Part shown: positions 24,501 through 33,500 of the stretch, piece by piece
Position numbering within the stretch: the stretch's first letter is position 1
How the letters are laid out: each line of letters opens with the position of its first letter
Origin: Leptobrachium leishanense
Taxonomy: Eukaryota; Chordata; Amphibia; Anura; Megophryidae
Length of the DNA: 64,000 nucleotides
NCBI GenBank assembly: GCA_009667805.1
Contig: CM019070.1
Location: 59,896,735 to 59,960,734 of the forward strand
Direction of reading: 5' to 3'
Notes under the pieces: model-generated
Told to the model about the DNA's origin: nothing
The model's database searches: none
What the model saw: only the letters and a program-made list of their open reading frames with translations
Translations under genes and position numbers: made by a program

Positions 24501-27500
24501 GAAACAACGTTTCACCAGTGAATCTACTGTAACAGAAGCGGGCATATATTCCACACGTTCTTGTGCATTGAAGTTGTTTGGATCACATGTTTATAAGATG
24601 ATTTCATATTAAAAAAATCAAGGTTCCTTCTTGTTCTTATAAAATTCCCCTCGTTATATTAATTATGGTTTTCATGATTAAGGCTAATGTCAGATGAACG
24701 CAGTCTGAGCGCATTCTGTGTGCGTGCATAACAGACGGACGTACTGACGGAAGATACTGTAGACACCACACAGTCTGTTTTTTTTGACGGATGTAGAAAA
24801 AAAGGGAAATATGGGAAACAAAATTAATTAAAATTAAAGGACAGGTACAGTCATCTATACCAAAAAAACTTCTGAGCGTCAACGTGATGGAAATCGCAAA
24901 TGCGCTGCGTCTGATGTTGCGTCATTAAGCACATGGACGCGGCGCACTCTGGGCGTCCGTCGTAGCGCTTTTATGTCGAGGCCTAAATGGGGTCCGTTGC
25001 CAACTGCGTGATGTGTGCGCACTTCGGTGCGCACGTACTTCGTGTGTGGGTCTCTATTGATCACTAATCAATGCTACGACGGACGTTAAACTGTGCGGCG
25101 ACACGGACGTGATGACTGCGTTCGTCTGACACTAGCCTTAACATCTGATAACAAAAAACCCTTTATGATAATTTTCAAAATCCTTACTAGATGTCATCCA
25201 ATGTTTGAACCAATGCTGTCAATACAATCAAATTAAATATGATTGTATGATACAGTGTTTCCCTACACTGGTCCTCTGAACCCCCTAACAGGCCAGATTT
25301 TAAGAATTACCTTGGGGAAATGCAGACTGAATCCTGCAATCACTGAGCAGCAAATTATATCACCTGTGCTGTGCTTCAGATATCTGGAAAACCTGGCCTC
25401 TAATGGAGACTTGAGGACCAGGGTTGGAAACCACTGATCTAATATATCAAAAAGGATATTGCAAGTGACTAGATCGTCTAGACCCAAACCTCTCCTCAGG
25501 ACCCTTAGACAGGCCAGGTTTGCAAGATATCTGAAGCACAGGTGATATGATTTACTGCTCACTGATTGCAGGATTCAGTCTGCATTTCCCCAAGGTGATC
25601 CTTAAAACCTGGCCTGATAGCGAGTCCTGAGGTCAGGTTTGGGAAACACAGCACTAAGCAAGGTTTCATTGGCAGATACACATTGCAGGTAGTAGCGCCT
25701 CATAGGCTGTGACACAGAGCTGGAGGTGTTTTTTTTATTTGTTTTGGTGCATAATGTATGAAAAATGTTATCTAAAAATGTGCAGCAGGAGAGATTATAC
25801 ATATTTAAGAATAATTAGGTGTCATTTTCAAACACATTTATGTAAATGTCCTTATTGTTTCAATATAAGTTCCCTTTAAATGGGCTTTGGCTATTCGATC
25901 ATAGACATGTGACAGGTGTACAGTGCCAGGTGATGTTTTAACTGGATACATGGAACATGGATACATGGAACAGTCTTCCAGTAGAAGTGGTAGAGGCCAA
26001 AACAGTAATTGAATTTAAGCAAGCATGGGATAGGCATAAGGCTATCCTAAACAAAAGATAAATCCAGGTTAAGTATCCATGTAATTGGGCAGACTAGATG
26101 GGCCGAAAGGTTCTTATCTGCCGACATTTTCTATGTTTCTATGTTTCTATGTTTCTGGTCTAAGGCTAGGGTCAGACGAAAGCATTTTTCCCCGCGAACG
26201 TGAAAAAGTGCGTCCGAACGCATTGACGTATTTTTTCACGGAATGCGCAAAAACGGTCAGACGATGCGCATTTTCGGGCGTGATTTTGTACGGATCGTCA
26301 ATAAAACTCTTTTTGCATCTGGACATTATGTAGGCTGGACATTAGCAGTGTCTGACATCTCCTAATCACGCAAACACGCCGCTATGCCGCAGCTGCACAC
26401 TCAGTACGTCAGTACTAGCGGTTCTGCGTTCTCAAAAACATGCGTTCAAATTCCACTTGCGTTGCACGGCCGGACTTTTGTGCGGCCGTACATCGTATAT
26501 TGGCCGTCATTGCCCGTCATCTGCTGCTAGTGCGGCCGTAATTATGTGCGCCAGAACGCACGTTAAAAGTGCGCTGGTCTGACCCCAGCCTAAAACATCA
26601 GTGACATGGTTATATCTCAACGATATTGACCTGCACCCTGTTGTATTTAAGTGACCATGTATCTGCTGTGTGGCATTAGCTGGTAACAAGACCCATGACA
26701 GAAATGAGGAGTTCCCTGTATCTGGTGTCAGTGAGGTATTTATGGCTTGCAGATGATAATTAAAATATTTCCGCTGCTCCACTCACTTAAGAAACTGTAT
26801 TCAGTTACACAGTAAACACGTGGCCATATATTCCTGCGTATGTGTACAAAATACATAGGGTGAAGGAGTCTCAGCTGCGACTGTACGGTCAACCTCTACT
26901 GTTAAAATAGCTGCTAGCAGCCATATACTTGTAATAAATGAGTGTATAAATTAACCCTTTCGCTGCTGAGGCTTTTCCCGCCCCTGTGCTGAGGTCATTT
27001 TTACCTGTTTTGCGCATCATGTTTAAACGTGTTTTGAAGGCTTATTTTAGTATATGACCCAGACATATTATATATCGTTCTTTCCGTCAGACTCGGTAGA
27101 TTCATAATATGTCATTATTATATGTATACGTTATGTCATGTCTGTATATTATAACAAAAAATGCAATAAAATATGTATTTTCAATAATTTACAATGTGTA
27201 AAGTGTTTTTTTTCACATTTTAACATGCGAGCAATTGCGGTTATATTTTGTATGGGGTGCGCTTGTTAAAAAAATTAGAGATGGGGTCTCGTTACATTTT
27301 TTTTGGGGAAAATTACACTATTTTTAACAAACGCACCGCATCCAAAAATCGTTAGTGCAGCATCATTGTTCACATTATAATTGAAATGGGAACAATATTG
27401 CTGCATTAACAAACCAAAAAAAATAAAAAAAAGTGTTTATTTATTTTTTTTATTTTTTTTTATTTTTATTTTTCATTTATTTTTTTTGACAAACTTTTTC

Positions 27501-30500
27501 ACAGTACTGTTTGGTATCGTTGGAACGGCCATGCTCTGGCCGATCCAACCATACCAAACTTTAACCCCTAGCTGCCACGGATCGGGAGATAGGGAGTTCA
27601 TTGGAACTCCCTATCTCCACCGTTGGTGGCAGTTAGGGGTTAAGTCCAGGACTGGCGTCATCGTGCTACGCACAATGACGCCAGTCCTCAGGGGGAGTTC
27701 CCGGAGGCTTGGCCGACATCCAAGATGTCGGCCAGCTCCGGGAAAGGACCGCGAACCGGCGCTTTTCAGCGCCGATTCGCGATCCAGCTCCCCAGGGGTT
27801 AATGCCAGGCACCATTTGGAAGGGCAGGGTGTGCCCTTCCAAATGGTGCCTAGGTTAACCCCCGCAGAGCCGCCGATCGGGAGGGAGAGAGGTCCCCCCC
27901 TCCCTTTCAGGCGCCTCCTCCGCACATGCGGGGGGGGGGGCGCCTGAATTAGGTGTCATCGCGCTGCCGCGATAACACCTAATACCAGCGGCTGCGGTTC
28001 CGGATGCGCGGCTGACATCGAGGATGTCAGCCCGCACTGGAGGGGCCAGCGATCGGCCGGAACCCGGCCGAACGCTGACCCCAATGGGGGGACGCACTCA
28101 GCGCGTCCTCCGCATACCAGCGGTAATGCGGAGGACGCGCTCAGCGCGTCCTCCGCATTGAAGTGGTTAAATAAGTGTATAAATTGCTGCTGGATACGGG
28201 ATTAAAGGTTCTTCTCAGCTTTTGCAGAATATAATTGAAGCATTTTGATTGGCTGAGCCACTTCCTGATTTAGGCAAATGTGTTAAATGAAGTAACCTCT
28301 AAGCCTAGGGTCAGACGAACGCATTCTGTGCGGACTGTGCGTCTTTGCACAACGGACGTATTTCTGACTGACGACAAGGTAGTGGCCACACAGTCCGTTT
28401 TTGTGACTGACGTTTTTTTTGACTGATGTAGATTGGAAATAAATTAATATGAAAAATATTTTGGCCGTCAAAATGCTGGACGTCAAAAAAGCAGTCTGTC
28501 TGACTACGATCCATCACTCACACACAAAGCTATGCGGATGTTGCGGATGCAGCGCACTCTGTGCGTCCGTTCTAGCGGATTTACGTTCTTGCCTAACCTG
28601 CGTCCGTTTGCCGCATCCGTTATGCGTCCACAGTTTCGTGTGGACGTACTTTGTGTGTGGGGCTCCATTGGTCATAATTATATGCTATAACGGACGTACA
28701 AATGTGCGGCAACACGGACGTGAACACTGCCCTCGTCTGACCCGAGCCTTAGTCAGCATATTTTATTAAAGCCTTCTTAATGCATTATTTACACAGTGCA
28801 TGGAGAACTGGGTCGCATCAAGGTGTCCAGCTAATTGCACCTTTTGAGACAAAAGGTTCAATTTAAAGGGCCACTACCACCAAAAAAATTAAATGTTCAT
28901 ATTTGTTTATTTGATGTTGCTGATATCTTACATGGGCTTTATTTTTCTCTTGTATGTTAAGTTAAGAAAATATTTTACTCTATAAGTGTCACTGGGTGCA
29001 TTCATTTTGTGATCTTTTGTGTTGTGATTTCTCCCCCCCCCATATCTTTACATCACTTGCTCCTCAATGTTTGGCTTTGGCCATAGAATGGAGTAAATAG
29101 GTCTATCTCAGACTTACATCATTGTATTGTGTGGGATGTATTCAAAGGACCCCACCAGGGGGTAGATTAGAAGTCTTTTAAACTGCCATCACTTATCTCA
29201 GCCTGAAGAACAATAGCCTCCTGCCACCTTTATCTAAACATCCACTCCTCCACCTCATTAACTGTTAAATACTATAGATTAAATAAACAATGACAGTAAA
29301 TGTTTTGCACAGATTTTGGTAAATGTTGCATCATGAGAAAAATCCACAAAATGTGAACAGGAGATAAAAGACCCTGTTTTATTTTTCCTTTTACATGCAC
29401 TTATTTCAAACAAAGAAAAAAACTAGCAGCATGTGTTTTATAAAGTGGTTTTGCTGGCAACGCACAAGTTTAAGTTTTACCTTTCATGTCTTGCGTTGTA
29501 CCTCCATCACCTTTTGTACTAAGACACTTGCAATCCTTTCCCAGCATGATAGCCAACAACTATTAAATTACCTACTGCCACTCCTGTGCTGTTGGACGCA
29601 GAGACCTGCAAGTGAATATAAGACACGGAAAGCCAAATTTCTGATTTAACCATTAACATTTTAAAAAAATGCTGCACGTGTGTCTTAAATTATATTAATT
29701 CATCCCCTGCTGAAGGCACATCTGGAATCCAAAATAATGTCCTAAACACAGGTCTTTAACCAGCATGTTTTTCCACAATGTTTTAAATATTATAAACTTA
29801 CAATATTCTGTTCTGTCAACAAGGAGTGAATTGGGGTGAAATGAAACCTGAACACGGTCAATTTAGAGCACAAAAGCTGAGCTAGACAAATTCTTTAATT
29901 CCCCTGATATGCTCAACCTGATTTGTCCACAATATTGTATATTTATCTATTTTCTAATCCATTCATTGTGTGAACACAACCCATTGTTTTCTTCACATTA
30001 CACTTTATTTCCTTTTTTATTCATGTAATGAGACTAGAAAAGAGTTAGTGCTTTCAGCAAGGCTATTGCATTACGCAGCTGCTCTGCATTGTTCTTGCTG
30101 CACATCACGCACAGATAAAACATCCCACAAGAACTACTACAGACAAGGCCAACTTAGGCACATACATTCCTGCGAAACGTTACATGACGACTCCTCCCAT
30201 TCTCTTGTCATTCAATAAAAGACGTGTGCAAGCTCCGAGCGAGCGCACAGTTTTGAAATCACATTCAGAGAGAGGTGAAAAGCAGGAGAATGGCTGGAGA
30301 ATGGAAAATTGTAGGTCAAAATAGCCAAACCAGAAAAATTCTCGCATTTATCTCACTTTCCAAATCATGCGAGAATTTTTCTGGTTTGGCTATTTTGACC
30401 TAGAATTTTCCATTCTCCAGCCATTTTCCTGCTTTTCACCTCTCTCTGAATAACCCTGATTGTGTGTGTGTCTCATTCCTGCATCCCGATATCGGAAAAG

Positions 30501-33500
30501 AGGCCACAGGGGTAGCCAAGCTACCAGCAGTCGCAGAGCCCAGATACGATTCACAAAACATAGGTCTAAGGCTAATGTCACAGTGATCACGTCCGTGTCG
30601 CAGCACAGTTTAGGCTGGGGTCAGACTAGCGCATTTTTAACGTGCGTTTAGGTGCACTTAATCACGGCCGCACTAGCAGCAAATGACGGGCAATGACGGC
30701 CAATATACAAAGTACGGCCGCACGAAAGTCCGGCTGCGCAACGCAAGTGGAAAATGAACGCATTTTTTCGAGAGCGCAGAACCGCTAGTACTGACGTACA
30801 GAGTGCGCTGCGGCGGCATGTGTGCGTGAGTAGGAGACGTCAGGCGCTGCTAATGTCCAGCCTACATAACGTCCAGACGCAAAAAGTGTTTTATTGACGA
30901 TCCGTAAAAAATCACGCCCGAAAATGCACATCGTCTGACCGTTTTCGCGCATTCCGTGAAAAAATACGTCAATGCGTTCGGACGCACTTTTTGACGGTCG
31001 CTGCAAATAATGCGTTCATTTGACCCTAGCCTTAATGTCCGTCATAGCATAGAATCATGAGCAATAGAGACCCACACACGAAGTATGTGCGCACCGAACT
31101 GCGCACGACCAACGCACGTGGCAAACGGACGCAAGTTAGGCAAGAACATAAAACTGGTAACACGGACGCGCAGTGTGCGCCATGTCGGCGCAGCGTTGTG
31201 TGAGATGTCAGGTGCAGCGCATTTGCGACGTCCAGCACCTTGACGCACAAAATAGCTTTTCATATCCTTTTCAAATTTTTAGCATTTTTCATATTAATTT
31301 TATTTCCCATAATTCCCTTTTTTTTTTCTCTGTCCATCAAAAAAAACGGACCATGTGGTGTCTACAGTATCTTCCGTCAGTACGTCCATCCGTTGTGCAC
31401 GCACGCAGAGTGCACTCAGTCTGCGTTCATCTGACATTAGCCTTAGCAGGGTCGAGGTTCCTATGTGACAATAGAGTCGATTTCTTATTGTATCAGCTCA
31501 TGTTATGCTATTTTGTCTCCTTCACTACACAGTCTTTAACCAGAACATTTCAGTTTTTCACACATATGTCCCCTTTTAACCCAGGACTCTACTTAAAAGC
31601 TCCTCCAAGCTCTTGTTATCTCCCTCCTCAACTACTGTAACCCTCTTCTCATTAGCCTTAAATGATCCCAAATTTTCCCTCTACAGTCTGTACGACTCAT
31701 CCACCTCACATCCCGCACCTCTCACCCCTTTGTCAACAAAAGCTCCTTGTTGCCTTTGAAATCAAATTCAAATTAATGGTCCTTACATACAAATGACTCC
31801 ATGTCCTTGGACACAGCACTGCCCTTATTAACAGTATGCTCTAGCCTGGTCACTTCGCTCGACTAATGATCTGTAATCATTCATCTCCTCATAGCTGCTC
31901 CTCTTACTCTCGCCGTCAGGAATTTTCCCGAACTGCCCCCTATCTATGGGACTCCCTCCTTCACAACACTGAACACTCTCCGTGTCCATAGGGAGCCCTC
32001 TGCAAGATAACGCATAAGCGATATCACAGGGCCAATGGAATGCCACTGGGAACGATTTATTCCTAGTTTTCCTCTTTGCTGTGATGGATCGCGCCATCCG
32101 TTGCACCGCGGTACTAGTGTTGACTATAGATATTTTTATTTTATGGTTTCGTTAATGCTTATACTTAATGAGTGATGTTAATAGTAATGGATTGGGTGGA
32201 ATAGGGCTCTGTATTTATTGTTACACATTTTCAGGGTAATTCAAAGAGATCCGAATGGCTGCCGAAAGGTAACCGAACGCTGAAAATTAGCGTTCGGTTA
32301 CCTTTCTTGGCCATTCGGCTATCAGAGAGCAGCCAATTCACCAAATCTTGGCGAATTGCCTGCACATACCGTGCCTGTTCGAGAGCAGTGAAATCCCCAT
32401 AGAGAAGCAATGCTTTGGCTATTCAGAGAACAAAAAGCAGCAGTGAAAGGTTCCCGAATTGCCCAGCCATTCTGTGGCTTCATGCGGCAGATTTATTCAG
32501 GCGAATCCCATAGGCTTCAATGTTAAAAATATTCCCGTTTTAATTCAATATCTAATAAACCGTTCATTATAATATTCTGCAGTAAAGAGTCTCTATATTT
32601 ATAGATTTTTTAGGATATTTCAAGCATTTTTCTGGATTTTTTGTTTTAAAAAAAGTCCGATTTTTTTTTCATAACTTTACTTATTTTTTCTGTAACAGCC
32701 CTTTTTATTATCATTCATTGGACCTCATATGTAAATTTCAGACATTTTCGCTCAGTAGTTTCTTTGCAAACAGCGTTTCACTTTCAAACATTCAAGCGTA
32801 CTGTTTTTCTAATTTATTCACTGCATTCGTCTGCGGTGTCGGCTTTTTCTGGCGTCTGCGCTGTGTGTGATCGGCTCCTGCTCGGGTTTCTCAGTCGTGT
32901 TCGGCGGGGTTAATCCAGATGTTTTTGCGGGTTTTCGGCGTGCATTTGCCAGGTTTTGCTGTGAGTGTTCGGCAGGTTTTGGCAGCTTTTCCCTGCACTT
33001 CGATGGCCCTGTGGTGCTTGCTGAATACATCGCAGAGTAGCCGAACAAGGGATCGCCGAATCAAGCCGAATTGAACCAAACGAAAAGTTACCGAACCTGC
33101 GGTAACTTTTCGATTCTCTTTGAATAACCCTGTTAGTTTTCTTCTGTATTTTCAGTGTCTCGGTGGGAAGCAGATGGCGTTGGGTACCAGGAGTTGAAGT
33201 CTGAATTGACTGCTCTGCCAGCATCAAGGATGATTCCAGAATCCCAGTCAGCTCTACAAACATCAGAAAACAAAGGGGCTAGTGGTAAGAGTTTCCTTTT
33301 TAGTTATTTTTATGATGGCATCACGAATCATGACCTTAGCAATGTTTTTTTTTTTTTTATAATATCCACACCCATAAAAAAATCTGTTACGTTGAATTTT
33401 CCATCACTGAAATCCAAACAGAAACGCAACTATTAACACCTCATTTGGCTACATTGTGAGGAGGATATGCACATACATCCAAGGACCCTCAACTGCAATT

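Noticed and set aside
27381..28097. Overlapping open frames of 188, 104 and 80 codons on both strands
   Set aside because: They run through serial inverted repeats; sense and antisense frames mirror each other, and composition is that of palindromic DNA.
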